Part shown: one piece after another, positions 8,332-16,851 of the stretch
Layout: each line of letters starts with the position of its first letter
Position numbering within the stretch: the first letter of the stretch is position 1
Assembly (NCBI RefSeq): GCF_900141705.1
Contig: NZ_FQYM01000018.1
Coordinates: forward strand, 1 to 64,000
Source of the DNA: Fibrobacter sp. UWP2
Lineage (GTDB): Bacteria; Fibrobacterota; Fibrobacteria; Fibrobacterales; Fibrobacteraceae
DNA: 64,000 bases
Reading direction: 5' to 3'
Program-made: the position numbers and the translations under genes
Notes under the pieces: generated by a model
Database searches by the model: none
What the model was told of the DNA's origin: nothing
The model's input: only the letters and a program-made list of their open reading frames with translations

Positions 8332-9267
8332 CTACGCCCCCCACCTGCGATACACATTCGCCAAAATCGCGCCGGAGATGTTGTGCCATACAGAGAAGAT
8401 GGCGCCAGGAACCGTCGCCATGGCAAGTCCCGAAAACGCCGTCGCCGCAAGGCTCGTGGCAAGACCGGAATTCTGCATGCCGATTTCCACAGAGAGAGCC
8501 TTTGTCTTGGGTGTCGAAAATTTCAGCAGCTTGCCGAGACCGAAACCGCAACCGTAGCCGAGCAGATTGTGGAGAATCACGACGGCGAACACGATGGCGC
8601 CCGTGGAGAGAATTTTTGCTGCATTGTGTGAGACGACTGCGGCCACAATCATCGCAATCGCAATCACGGAAACGAGCGGCAACACCTTCACGGCACGCGC
8701 AGTCCATTTGCCAAAGAACTTGTTGATGACAAACCCGAGCGCAATCGGCACGATGACGACCTTCACGATAGAAAGGAACATCGCTAGCACATCCACGTTC
8801 ACCGTCGTGCGGAGCAATAGGTACGTAATTGCAGGCGTCAGCACAGGTGCGAGCAATGTATTCACGCTGGTCATGCCTACGGAGAGCGCCACGTCGCCTT
8901 TCGAGAGGTAGGTGATAACGTTGCTCGAGGTCCCGCCGGGGCAGGTGCCTACGAGAACCACGCCCGCCATCAGTGCGGCATCGAGCCCGAAAGCCTTGGA
9001 GAGTAAAAAAGCGAGTGCAGGCATCACGATGAACTGCGCTACACACCCGATGGTGATTTCTTTGGGGCGCGCAAATACAAGCGCAAAGTCGCTGAGCTTT
9101 AGCGTGAGCCCCATGCCAAACATCACCACCATCAAAAGGTAATTTACCCAACTGAGTTCAATCCAGAGCGTCGATTTCGGCAGGAACAGCGAGAGCGCCG
9201 CAATCACAAGTACGACAACAGCCATCCACTTGCCAATGAAATCACTGATTTTTTCAAGAATGTGCAT
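8332..9267 (-). CDS. Bile acid:sodium symporter (BASS) family transporter
   Basis: 311 aa and about nine to ten hydrophobic helices. Typical BASS motifs are FGMGLTLKLSDF after the second helix and VGTCPGGTSSNVITYLSKGD in the core; the latter contains the conserved sodium/substrate site. Bacterial members carry organic anions such as keto acids or pantoate, and the substrate cannot be read from sequence. The start is ATG 9267, with GGAG six bases upstream; the longer open frame to 9705 is an artefact of the divergent phosphatase gene. Confidence 0.88.
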   Translation of the reverse strand: MHILEKISDFIGKWMAVVVLVIAALSLFLPKSTLWIELSWVNYLLMVVMFGMGLTLKLSDFALVFARPKEITIGCVAQFIVMPALAFLLSKAFGLDAALMAGVVLVGTCPGGTSSNVITYLSKGDVALSVGMTSVNTLLAPVLTPAITYLLLRTTVNVDVLAMFLSIVKVVIVPIALGFVINKFFGKWTARAVKVLPLVSVIAIAMIVAAVVSHNAAKILSTGAIVFAVVILHNLLGYGCGFGLGKLLKFSTPKTKALSVEIGMQNSGLATSLAATAFSGLAMATVPGAIFSVWHNISGAILANVYRRWGA

Positions 9268-9309
9268 TTGTAATCTCCAGTTCAACCGCAAAAGATAGTC
9301 TTTTTTATT

Positions 9310-9315
9310 TATATT
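9310..9315 (+). promoter_or_regulatory. -10 element (TATATT) of the acid phosphatase gene; leaderless arrangement
   Basis: TATATT is followed by CAACGC and then ATG 9322, so transcription would be expected to begin at or next to the start codon. No Shine-Dalgarno sequence is present; upstream is a T-run (TTTTTTATT). Confidence 0.5.
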
Positions 9316-9321
9316 CAACGC

Positions 9322-10056
9322 ATGAACAATCTTATCAAGAAGGTATTTATTGTTGTCGCCTTTTGCGGCGCATCGCTTTGCAGTTTCGCTGCAGATGTCA
9401 AACCTTACGTGGAGGCGGATGCTCTCCCGAATGCGCTGAACTTCTACCCGGCGCCACCGGAAACAACTTCGGTGCAGTTCATGTACGATATTTCGCAGTA
9501 CATGTGGGGCAAGGCCATGCGAGCCGACTCCGCACGTGCGGCACTTGCAATTGCGCAAGCGGCAACAGCCATGGACGATATGGTCCGGATGTTCAGCGAG
9601 CCCTTTGGCATGGAGATTTCTGCAAAAAAGACTCCTGCCATCATGAACGTGATTGAACGCGGGATTGCAACACTCCGGCAAGTGGGCAGAGTTCCAAAGA
9701 AACACTACATGAGGCGTCGCCCGTTCGACCGTTTCAACGAACCGACGCTCGTCCCTAAAGACGAAGAAGCCTTAAGGAAGAATGGCTCTTACCCGTCGGG
9801 GCATACGATTCTTGCGTGGTCGATGGCAATGTTGCTTGTGGAAATAAACCCGGCTGCTCAAGACGCTTTGTTGAAGTACGCCTACGAATGGGGGCAAAGT
9901 CGCGTGATTGCTGGGTTCCATTGGCAAAGCGACGTTGATGCCTCCAAGGTGCTTGTCTCGGGAGCTTTTGCAAGTCTGCATAATGACGAAACATTCCTTG
10001 CCGACATGAAAAAGGCTCGCGCCGAATTCAAGAAGCTGTCTTCAAAAAAGAAATAA
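9322..10056 (+). CDS. Class A (PAP2-type) non-specific acid phosphatase, periplasmic
   Basis: 244 aa with signal peptide MNNLIKKVFIVVAFCGASLC and an SFA-A cleavage-like site. The three-part PAP2 signature is complete: KKHYMRRRP (K-x6-R-P), YPSGHT (PSGH), and SRVIAGFHWQSD (S-R-x5-H-x3-D, with the nucleophilic His). This order and the signal peptide fit class A PhoN/PhoC enzymes, which release phosphate from organic monoesters in the periplasm. It is the only gene between its own promoter and radA. Confidence 0.92.
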   Translation: MNNLIKKVFIVVAFCGASLCSFAADVKPYVEADALPNALNFYPAPPETTSVQFMYDISQYMWGKAMRADSARAALAIAQAATAMDDMVRMFSEPFGMEISAKKTPAIMNVIERGIATLRQVGRVPKKHYMRRRPFDRFNEPTLVPKDEEALRKNGSYPSGHTILAWSMAMLLVEINPAAQDALLKYAYEWGQSRVIAGFHWQSDVDASKVLVSGAFASLHNDETFLADMKKARAEFKKLSSKKK

Positions 10057-10113
10057 CCTGCGGAAAAATTCGCAAGCATTAACAACAAAAAAGTTCTACT
10101 TATCCCTGAAAAT

Positions 10114-10173
10114 AGTGAAAATCTGTTCACTATGACACAAAATGTCACTGCACATTTGTTATATTGATGTGCA
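10114..10173 (+). promoter_or_regulatory. Cluster of inverted repeats and -10 element in front of radA
   Basis: Three symmetrical elements lie in 60 bases. AGTGAA (10114-10119) pairs with TTCACT (10126-10131). TGACA (10133-10137) pairs with TGTCA (10143-10147). TGCAC (10149-10153) pairs with GTGCA (10169-10173). The last pair brackets a TATATT at 10160-10165, which is the likely -10 and lies seven bases before ATG 10173. The arrangement suggests repressor binding. The TGCAC/GTGCA half-sites resemble those of the Fibrobacter LexA box, but the spacing (15 instead of 4) does not match. Confidence 0.4.
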
Positions 10174-11552
10174 TGGCGACAAAAGCAAAAAAAGAAATCG
10201 AATTTTTGTGCACGGACTGCGGCAACACCACCCCTAAGTGGGTGGGCAAGTGCCCGTTCTGTGGGGCGTGGAACACATTGAAGGAGCATGCGGCCCCAGT
10301 GGCCGATGTGGCCTCCACCAAGCGAGGGCTCGGAGGTCCGGTCCATAAGGTGGTTCCGCTCAGGGATGTGGCTACCGAGGACACGCGGCGGCTAAGCACC
10401 GCCAATGCGGAGTTCGACCGCGTGCTGGGGGGCGGGCTTGCGCCAGGTTCCCTGGTGCTCATCGGTGGCGACCCCGGCATCGGGAAGTCCACGCTGGTGC
10501 TCACAACGCTCGCCACGATGACCGCCGCCGGCGTCAAGAGCCTGTATGTGAGCGGCGAAGAGAGTGCCTGCCAGGTGAAGCTTCGCAGCGAACGCTTGAA
10601 CGTTTCTGGCAGCGACATGCTGTTGCTTTGTGAGACGAGCCTCGAAAAGATTATTGAACAGGCCAAGGAAATCAAGCCGCAGGTTCTGGTTATCGACTCC
10701 ATCCAAACAGTTTACAAGGGCGACCTGCCGGGGACTCCGGGCAGTGCTTCGCAGTTGCGTGAATGTACGCTCGACCTCATGGTCTTCGCCAAGAATTCTG
10801 GCTGCATCACCATCCTCATCGGGCATGTCACCAAGGACGGGCAAATCGCTGGCCCGCGCATTTTGGAACACATGGTCGATACGGTCGTGTACTTCGAGGG
10901 GGACCGCAACCACCAGTACAGGTTGCTCCGCACCATCAAGAACCGCTTTGGCGCGACTGACGAGATCGGTGTTTTTGAAATGACGAGTCACGGGCTCGAA
11001 TCGGTCGCGAACCCGAGCAAGGTGTTTTTGCAGGAGGGCGTGCCGCCGACTCCCGGGAGTGTGGTGTGTTGTACGCTTGAGGGCTCGCGCGCGCTCTTGT
11101 TCGAGACTCAGGCGCTGGTGAGCCAAACGAATTTTGCCGTGCCGCAGAGGGTGGCCGCAGGGATAGACCCCAAACGGCTCACCATCATTTTGGCTTTGCT
11201 TGAAAAATTCGGCGATGTGACCATCGGTCCTGCCGATGTTTTCGCTAGCATAGCAGGCGGCATGAAGGTGAATGACGCCTCCTCCGACCTTGCCATCGCC
11301 CTCGCCATTGCCAGCAACCATTTGGGCATCCCGCTCGGGCGCCAGACCATCGCCATCGGCGAGCTGGGCCTCTCGGGGGAGGTTCGCAGCGTTTCACTTT
11401 TGGACCAGCGCCTCAAGGAAGCTCGTCGCCTCGGCATGGTCGAGGCTATTGTGCCCGCGTCCGGCAAGCTCCCGGAGAACATCGAGGGGATGCGCGTTGT
11501 CCGCGTGCACAGCCTAGGCGAGGCTGTTGCCTGGCTCATGGACAAAAAGTAA
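10173..11552 (+). CDS. radA: DNA repair protein RadA (Sms)
   Basis: 459 aa. RadA is a hexameric DnaB-like ATPase that promotes branch migration in recombination. In order: the four-cysteine zinc finger CTDCG...CPFCG, Walker A GGDPGIGKSTLVL, the RadA-specific KNRFG motif (IKNRFGATDEIGVFEM), and a C-terminal Lon-protease-like domain without protease function (GGMKVNDASSDLAIALAIAS). Three possible starts lie close together (TTG 10164, ATG 10167, ATG 10173). I choose 10173 because TATATT at 10160-10165 would place the transcript start there and no ribosome binding site serves the others. A bidirectional terminator follows. Confidence 0.95.
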   Translation: MATKAKKEIEFLCTDCGNTTPKWVGKCPFCGAWNTLKEHAAPVADVASTKRGLGGPVHKVVPLRDVATEDTRRLSTANAEFDRVLGGGLAPGSLVLIGGDPGIGKSTLVLTTLATMTAAGVKSLYVSGEESACQVKLRSERLNVSGSDMLLLCETSLEKIIEQAKEIKPQVLVIDSIQTVYKGDLPGTPGSASQLRECTLDLMVFAKNSGCITILIGHVTKDGQIAGPRILEHMVDTVVYFEGDRNHQYRLLRTIKNRFGATDEIGVFEMTSHGLESVANPSKVFLQEGVPPTPGSVVCCTLEGSRALLFETQALVSQTNFAVPQRVAAGIDPKRLTIILALLEKFGDVTIGPADVFASIAGGMKVNDASSDLAIALAIASNHLGIPLGRQTIAIGELGLSGEVRSVSLLDQRLKEARRLGMVEAIVPASGKLPENIEGMRVVRVHSLGEAVAWLMDKK

Positions 11553-11588
11553 TACGCGAATTGCAAGGCTTGCCTTTTTGATGCAGGC

Positions 11589-11620
11589 AAAAAAAAGACG
11601 CTCTTGCGAGCGCCTTTTTT
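11589..11620. terminator. Bidirectional terminator between radA and the pentapeptide gene
   Basis: Stem GACGCTC (11597-11603) and GAGCGCC (11608-11614), one wobble, loop TTGC. It is preceded by A8 and followed by T6, so it can act on both converging transcripts. Confidence 0.8.
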
Positions 11621-11642
11621 AAATCCGTTAGTCAGGGAAGAA

Positions 11643-13076
11643 TTATTCGTCGTCGTCGTCAGAATGTTTTTTCTTCTTCTTTTTCTTGCGCGGCTTCTGG
11701 TCGGTGGAGGTGTCGTCGTCCACGGACTTCTTCTTCTTGCCTTCGACCTTGATGTCGGCAGCCTTCTCACCGCGCTTGGTGAAGCCGTACTGACGCGGAT
11801 CAAAGCCGCTGGGGAACTTGGTCTTGTTGTCGTAGATCACCTTCTTGGCGGTGAACTTCTCGATCTTCGCGTTGCTCAAGTCAGCACCGGAGAAGTCGAC
11901 GTCGTTCATCTTGGTGTCGGCGTCAATTTTGATGCCCTGCATGTTGGCGTTGAGGAAGCTCACCTTTTCGAGCTTGGCACCGGCGAAGCTTGCACCGGAG
12001 AGCTGGGCGAGGTTGAAGTCGGAACGTTCGATGGTGGAGTTCGCGAAGTTGGCCTTGGTGAGGTCAGCCTTGTCGAAGATGTCCTTGAACACGTAAGCGC
12101 CATCGAAGACGGCCTTCATGAGTTCGGCTTCCTTGAACACGTTCTTTTCGACGGCGGCGTCGAAGTAGGAGGTCTTGTTCAGCTTGGCCCTTTCAAACTC
12201 GTTCTTGGAGACGGTGCCCTTGTCGAACACGACGCCAGTGAGGTCCTGACCCTTGAAGTCCATGTTCTTGACCGTGGACTGGGCGAACTTGGCCTTCTGG
12301 AGCTGAGTCTTGGAAAGGTCGACGTCGTTGAAGGTCGTAAGAGAAAGGTCGGCTTCCTGCAGGTTCACGTTCTTGAACTCGGCACCGCCGAACTCGGCCT
12401 GGGAAAGACCGGCCTTGGCGAAGTTCACGTTGATGAGGTCCGTGCCCTTGAAGTTGGCGGCAATCAAGTTACAGGCGGTGAAGTCCGTCTTGACGAGGGT
12501 CGCCTTCTTGAGGTTGCTGTTAGCCATGAGGGAACGGCTGAAGTTCGCGTTGGTGAGGTTCGCCTTGCTGAAGTCTGCACCGGTCAGGTCCACGTCCATC
12601 ACGGAGGCCTGGGTGAGGTCGGCCTTGCTGAAGTCGGCGGCATCGGACACCTTCATGGCGTCGAGTCGTGCATTTTTCAGGTTGGTCTGCGGGAATTCAC
12701 TATCGAGGAGAGTGGCACGGTAGAGGTTGGCCTCTTCCATGTCGGCGCCCTTGAATGTTGTGCCGCGGATGTCGGCGCCACTGATGATGACCTTCTTGAG
12801 GTTGGCGTTCTTGAAACTGGCGTTGTTGATCACCGCGTTCTGGAAAGAAACACCGGCAAGGTCGGCTTCGGTGAAGTTCGGACTGTCACCGGCGGAACGC
12901 TGGAAGTCCGTAACATTTTTGACCGCCTTGGAATTGCTGAAGTCGAATCCGTCGATACGCTTATCACGGAAAGAAACGTTGAGGTTCTTGCCCGCCCAGT
13001 TGTCTTGTGCAACGGCGCTGATGGCGAGAGCTCCCAGGAGGCAGAGTCCAAGTTTAGAAGTTTTCATCATATTCAT
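11643..13076 (-). CDS. Secreted pentapeptide-repeat protein with charged C-terminal tail
   Basis: 477 aa. A Sec signal peptide (MMKTSKLGLCLLGALAISAVA, cleavage near AVA-Q) precedes roughly 350 residues of A(N/D)(L/F)xx pentapeptides (ADFSKADLTQA, ADFSKANLTNANF, ADLTKANFANS), which fold as a right-handed quadrilateral beta-helix. The tail is a low-complexity basic/acidic run, with KKKKKKK followed by DDDD. Most pentapeptide proteins are cytoplasmic, so the signal peptide and tail are notable; a periplasmic or surface scaffold role is inference. AAAGGGA nine bases upstream supports ATG 13076, with 13070 as an alternative. A long open frame on the opposite strand is a by-product of the repeat. 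Confidence 0.85.
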   Translation of the reverse strand: MNMMKTSKLGLCLLGALAISAVAQDNWAGKNLNVSFRDKRIDGFDFSNSKAVKNVTDFQRSAGDSPNFTEADLAGVSFQNAVINNASFKNANLKKVIISGADIRGTTFKGADMEEANLYRATLLDSEFPQTNLKNARLDAMKVSDAADFSKADLTQASVMDVDLTGADFSKANLTNANFSRSLMANSNLKKATLVKTDFTACNLIAANFKGTDLINVNFAKAGLSQAEFGGAEFKNVNLQEADLSLTTFNDVDLSKTQLQKAKFAQSTVKNMDFKGQDLTGVVFDKGTVSKNEFERAKLNKTSYFDAAVEKNVFKEAELMKAVFDGAYVFKDIFDKADLTKANFANSTIERSDFNLAQLSGASFAGAKLEKVSFLNANMQGIKIDADTKMNDVDFSGADLSNAKIEKFTAKKVIYDNKTKFPSGFDPRQYGFTKRGEKAADIKVEGKKKKSVDDDTSTDQKPRKKKKKKKHSDDDDE

Positions 13077-13198
13077 ATATAACATTCCCTTTATGGAAAA
13101 ACCAAAATAACGGATAGCCCTAAAATAACTAAAAATTTTCAAAAAACACGTATATAAGTAAAAAAACTAGATAAATAAATGCTAATTTTGACCTTGAG

Positions 13199-14395
13199 AT
13201 GTCAGATTTCCTTTCAAAAGAGTACGATGCCGTGGTTTGCGGGGCCGGTCCAGCCGGCTTGATGGCCGCTTGCACCCTCGGAAAAATGACGAGAGGGGCT
13301 AGACGGGTGCTCTTGTTGGACAAAAAAGCCCCCTGGAAAGAACCGATTTTTTGTGCCGAAGCTGCCTCGACCAGCAGGCTGGGTGCCTTGTGGCCCATAG
13401 ACCGTAGCTGGGTTCGCGGACCCATTTCGGGCATCTACTTTACTTCTCCCAAGGGGTACAGGGCCGAATTTTATAGCAAGGACTGCGGTTGCTTGTTGGA
13501 CCGCTCCAAATTCCACCATGCCTTGGCCGTCGGCTGCAAGGATGCCGGTGTGGAGTGCCATTTTGATACCGTGGTCAAGAAATTGGAACGCGTGGATAAC
13601 GGCTGGAACATAGTTGTTGGCAATGGCGATTACGATGAGACCTTGTTTTCCAAGGTGGTGGTGGACTCTACGGGTCCGGGATGCCGCCTCACACGCGATA
13701 TAGACTGCCTCAAGGGAATCGAGAGCGGCGATACCGATTTGGAGCCTGCGATTTTTGCGCTTGCCGAGGGAATCGAGCATAGCCGCGAACACATCGAACT
13801 CTTTTTTGGAAGCGATTTCCCCGAGGGCTACGGCTGGATATTCCCGCGCGACGGTGTCGAGGTGAATATCGGCTTTGTACTTGGTAAAAATGCCAAGTCG
13901 GGAATCTCGATGCGGCAAAAGCTCGAAGCATTTGTCGCCCGATACCCGGGTGCAAAAATTAGGGCCGTTTATGGCGGGATGATCGCCTGCGGTCAATCGA
14001 AGAAGCCGATTGCCAAGTGCGGGCTCTTTAAGGCGGGCGATGCCGCCAGCTGCGTGAACCCCATCAGCCGTTCGGGCATTACCGAGTCGCTGTTGTGCGG
14101 CAAGATTGTGGCGGAATGTGCTGTGGAGTGGCTCAAGTCCACAAGCGCCGAGGACCGCGAGCAGATCGAGGCTATGGCCTTCACTCGCTGGATGGATGCG
14201 ATGGGCAAGTCTCACTTGCAGGTGGCTCGAGCCAAGAAGGCGTTCTACTCGGTCAAGGATTCGCAGTTTGACCGCGCCGCCGAGCGCCTCTCCAAGCTCC
14301 CTCGCCAAAAGCAGACTTTGTACAGGATATTCTTTAACGTTCTCTGGGCGTGCCCGTCGTTGATTTGGAAGATGCGCTCGTTCTTCCACTGGTAA
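13199..14395 (+). CDS. FAD-dependent oxidoreductase, geranylgeranyl-reductase family
   Basis: 398 aa. The FAD-binding fold begins at residue 10 (YDAVVCGAGPAGLMAACTLG). Family hallmarks are the VVDSTGPGCRLTRD segment, the PEGYGWIFPRDGVEVNIGF motif of geranylgeranyl reductases, and the second FAD site GLFKAGDAASCVNPIS. Such enzymes saturate isoprenoid chains or act on other hydrophobic substrates. A squalene-synthase-like gene lies 12 kb downstream, so an isoprenoid substrate is plausible but unproven. It is the first gene of the packed run up to thiD; sufE starts six bases after its stop. A TAATTTTG element lies just upstream. Confidence 0.8.
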   Translation: MSDFLSKEYDAVVCGAGPAGLMAACTLGKMTRGARRVLLLDKKAPWKEPIFCAEAASTSRLGALWPIDRSWVRGPISGIYFTSPKGYRAEFYSKDCGCLLDRSKFHHALAVGCKDAGVECHFDTVVKKLERVDNGWNIVVGNGDYDETLFSKVVVDSTGPGCRLTRDIDCLKGIESGDTDLEPAIFALAEGIEHSREHIELFFGSDFPEGYGWIFPRDGVEVNIGFVLGKNAKSGISMRQKLEAFVARYPGAKIRAVYGGMIACGQSKKPIAKCGLFKAGDAASCVNPISRSGITESLLCGKIVAECAVEWLKSTSAEDREQIEAMAFTRWMDAMGKSHLQVARAKKAFYSVKDSQFDRAAERLSKLPRQKQTLYRIFFNVLWACPSLIWKMRSFFHW

Positions 14396-14401
14396 TGCGC
14401 T

Positions 14402-14842
14402 ATGTCGATTACGGAACGTCAAGAAGAAGTCAGGCAGAAGTTCGCGTCGTTTACCGATCCGGACGACAAGTGGAAGTTCCTTTTGGACTTGGCAAAGGCG
14501 CACCCGGGCATGGACGCCTCCCTCAAGGCCGAGAAATTCATTATCCAGGGCTGCGCCGCTACGATGTACTTGGTACCGCAGTTCAACGGCTCGGTTCTCC
14601 ATTTTGAGATGGACGTGGAAGGCGGGACGACGAACCCGCTCATTAGCCGTGGACTAGGCGCCCTCGCCTTGAAAATTTACAACGACATGGCTCCGGCCGA
14701 TATTTTGAGTGTGGATCCTGTGTTCTTCCAGGAGATTGGCCTGAACGTAGGGCTCTCTCCGACGAGGTCCAACGGGTTTGCTAGCTTGGTGAAGCAAATT
14801 TATTTGTATGCACGCGTCTTTGACGCCATTTCAAAAAAATAA
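14402..14842 (+). CDS. sufE: SufE family Fe-S cluster assembly sulfur acceptor
   Basis: 146 aa, the normal SufE length. SufE accepts persulfide sulfur from the cysteine desulfurase SufS and passes it to the scaffold. The acceptor is Cys51 in IIQGCAATMYLV, the same position as in E. coli. The RGLGALALKIYN and LGLSP-like segments (NVGLSPTRSNGFASLVKQI) are also conserved. SufS and SufBCD are not in the window. The gene starts six bases after the flavoprotein stop. Confidence 0.9.
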   Translation: MSITERQEEVRQKFASFTDPDDKWKFLLDLAKAHPGMDASLKAEKFIIQGCAATMYLVPQFNGSVLHFEMDVEGGTTNPLISRGLGALALKIYNDMAPADILSVDPVFFQEIGLNVGLSPTRSNGFASLVKQIYLYARVFDAISKK

Positions 14843-14851
14843 GGAATAATT

Positions 14852-15376
14852 ATGGGTCTTAGTTTCTTGAACGGAAAGAGTCCTTTTGACGAGGCCGAAG
14901 AAAAACTTGAAGCCGGCGAAACCGTCAACGGTCGCCCCAAACTTCCCTCCGCCCCGGTGATGGGTTGGCAGGATGGCGTGTTCCTCCTGCTGTTGATCGG
15001 CCTGATTGTGGGCGGTTACCAGTACTATAAATATGTGAAAAAGAACTGTGCCGAGACTTTTGCCCGCTGCGACGCCTTGTACGTGGCCGCCGAAACCGAC
15101 ATGGTGAGCTTGCCCGCTGCCGAGGCCTGCTACGACAGTACGTGGGAACTGGGCTTTGTGAGCGATAGCCTGGAAGTGCTCCGCCAGGAGCGCCTGGGTG
15201 CCATTGCCGACAAGCGTACACTCCAAAAAGACGTACTCGAAGATATGAAGGACGCTGTGGCCGCGGGCGATACCGCCAAGGCTGCCGAAATTCTCTCGGG
15301 TTACAAGGGTGCCATGCTCCTGAACGGTTACGATCAGGAAGAATGGAACTCTATCGCGAAAAATATTGTACATTGA
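14852..15376 (+). CDS. Hypothetical single-pass membrane protein, 174 aa
   Basis: An acidic cytoplasmic N-terminus (about 40 residues) precedes one hydrophobic helix (GVFLLLLIGLIVGGYQYY, about 42-59). An outer domain of about 110 residues with four cysteines follows (NCAETFARCDALY, AEACYD). Helical repeats of the type AAETDMVSLPAAEACYDS suggest a TPR-like or coiled helical domain. No family is recognised. It is embedded between sufE and the carbonic-anhydrase gene with gaps of 9 and 4 bases, so it is very likely expressed. Confidence 0.7.
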   Translation: MGLSFLNGKSPFDEAEEKLEAGETVNGRPKLPSAPVMGWQDGVFLLLLIGLIVGGYQYYKYVKKNCAETFARCDALYVAAETDMVSLPAAEACYDSTWELGFVSDSLEVLRQERLGAIADKRTLQKDVLEDMKDAVAAGDTAKAAEILSGYKGAMLLNGYDQEEWNSIAKNIVH

Positions 15377-15380
15377 GGTT

Positions 15381-15896
15381 ATGGCCTCAATCATTGAATA
15401 CAAGGGCAAAAAGCCCGAAGTGGGTGAAGGCGTCTTTTTGGCGGAAGGCGCCCGCCTTATAGGTGACGTCAAAATCGGCAAGGATTCCTCGGTGTTCTAC
15501 AACGCCGTGTTGCGTGCCGACCTCGCCCCGATTGTGGTGGGCGAGCGTACCAACATTCAAGACAACGTGACCATCCATTTGTCGACGGGCGTGGGAGTGA
15601 CTATTGGTAACGAAGTCACCATAGGCCACAACGCCGTTGTTCACGCCTGCACCATCGACGACAACGTGCTCATTGGCATGGGCGCCATTGTGATGGACGG
15701 GGCGCACATCAAAAAGAATTGCATCGTTGCTGCGGGAGCCGTGGTGACGCAGGGCAAGGAGTTCCCCGAGGGGTCGCTCGTCGTCGGGACGCCGGCGCAC
15801 ATTTCGCGCCCGCTTAACGAAGAAGAAATCCGCGGTGTGCACGAGGGCGTGCAGCACTACATTGACGCGAAGAACGAGTTGCTGAAGCATGTATAA
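15381..15896 (+). CDS. Gamma-class carbonic anhydrase / PaaY-YrdA-type left-handed beta-helix protein
   Basis: 171 aa of hexapeptide repeats. The gamma-carbonic-anhydrase signature is visible: VFYNAVLRADLAPIVVG, NIQDNVTIHLS, and the metal ligands in TIHLS, IGHNAVVHAC. The end APAVV-VGTPA (SLVVGTPAHISRPL) is typical of the YrdA/CaiE/PaaY branch. It may hydrate CO2 or be a related acyltransferase-like protein. The start is ATG 15381, preceded by TTGAGG; the more upstream start would overlap the previous gene. Its end overlaps the lipid kinase gene by 8 bases. Confidence 0.88.
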   Translation: MASIIEYKGKKPEVGEGVFLAEGARLIGDVKIGKDSSVFYNAVLRADLAPIVVGERTNIQDNVTIHLSTGVGVTIGNEVTIGHNAVVHACTIDDNVLIGMGAIVMDGAHIKKNCIVAAGAVVTQGKEFPEGSLVVGTPAHISRPLNEEEIRGVHEGVQHYIDAKNELLKHV

Positions 15897-16851
15897 GTTC
15901 GTATTCCTCATTAACCCCATTAGCGGCGGCGGCCAAGGCAAGCTCATCCACGAGTTCCTGCCCGAGATCATGAAGTCCATGGAGTTTGCCGACAGCGAAT
16001 GGAAGGCGGAATTCACCAAGAGTGAGGGGATGAGGGAACAGATTTGCGAGGCGCTCTCGAATACGGAAACGCTCATTGCCGTGGGTGGCGACGGGACTGT
16101 CTCGGCGGTGCTTTCGGCGATGCTTACGGGCGATTACGCCAGCAGGGTAAAGATTGGCTTGATTCCCCTTGGCACGGGCAACGACCTGGCGCGCGTTTTG
16201 AACTTGTACAAGCCGTTTGTGGACCGCGGCTTGCTGTTTTTGGTGCGCCGCCTGTTGCGTGCGCGAGCCACTCCTTTTGACATTTGGAAGGTCAACGGCA
16301 AGTTTGCGATGGCGAACTACTTCTCTGCCGGAATCGATGCGCGAATAGCCCATGACTTTAACCAGGATCGCGCAAACGGTGTGATTTCGAGTTCTTCGGT
16401 CGTTGCCAACAAGCTACACTATGTGCGCCGCTTTTTTGCCGATCGCAATTATATGCTCAAGAAGGCGACACTCGGTTATCGCGATGTTGACGGTAACTGC
16501 GAATCCGCTGACATCACGGGGCACCGCACTGTGATTGTGGGCAACATCCCGAGTTTTGCGAGCGGCGCGAATCCGTTTTACAAGTCGAATATGGCCGACG
16601 GTTGTTTGGAAGTGGTGGACGTGCCGAACATGTTCAATTTTATGATGGCGATTGCCATCGGGAATATCCCGCTTTTGGGCTTTATCTACAAAAAGTACTT
16701 CTTGAAATCGAGGAAGGTGCGCTCTTTAAAGCTGGTTGTGGCTGCCGATGAATTTTTGCAGCTCGACGGCGAGGATTTGAGCGGTAAGGTCCAGGGCGAC
16801 ATCACTATTGAGTTTGCCAGCCAAGTGCAAATGCTGGCATTGGGGGATTGA
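15889..16851 (+). CDS. Diacylglycerol-kinase-family lipid kinase
   Basis: 320 aa. The DAGK catalytic domain is shown by FLINPISGGGQG at residues 5-16, the GGDGT ATP-binding motif (LIAVGGDGTVSAVL), and IPLGTGNDLARVL. The C-terminal sandwich domain contains the NIPSFASGANPF segment. Such enzymes phosphorylate diacylglycerol, sphingoid bases or undecaprenol-like lipids. The lpxD-lpxC-fabZ genes follow directly, so an envelope lipid is likely. The TGA stop and the ATG of lpxD share a base. Confidence 0.9.
   Translation: MYKFVFLINPISGGGQGKLIHEFLPEIMKSMEFADSEWKAEFTKSEGMREQICEALSNTETLIAVGGDGTVSAVLSAMLTGDYASRVKIGLIPLGTGNDLARVLNLYKPFVDRGLLFLVRRLLRARATPFDIWKVNGKFAMANYFSAGIDARIAHDFNQDRANGVISSSSVVANKLHYVRRFFADRNYMLKKATLGYRDVDGNCESADITGHRTVIVGNIPSFASGANPFYKSNMADGCLEVVDVPNMFNFMMAIAIGNIPLLGFIYKKYFLKSRKVRSLKLVVAADEFLQLDGEDLSGKVQGDITIEFASQVQMLALGD

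Noticed and set aside
12000-12800. Possible direct-repeat or CRISPR-like array
   Set aside because: The periodicity comes from the coding repeats of the pentapeptide protein (15-base units), not from identical repeats with spacers. No CRISPR array or cas gene is seen in the window.
11604-13082. 492-codon forward open frame
   Set aside because: Repetitive GLGEV-type translation mirrors the pentapeptide repeats on the other strand.
13214-14602. 462-codon reverse open frame
   Set aside because: Antisense to the flavoprotein and sufE; no domain and no ribosome binding site.
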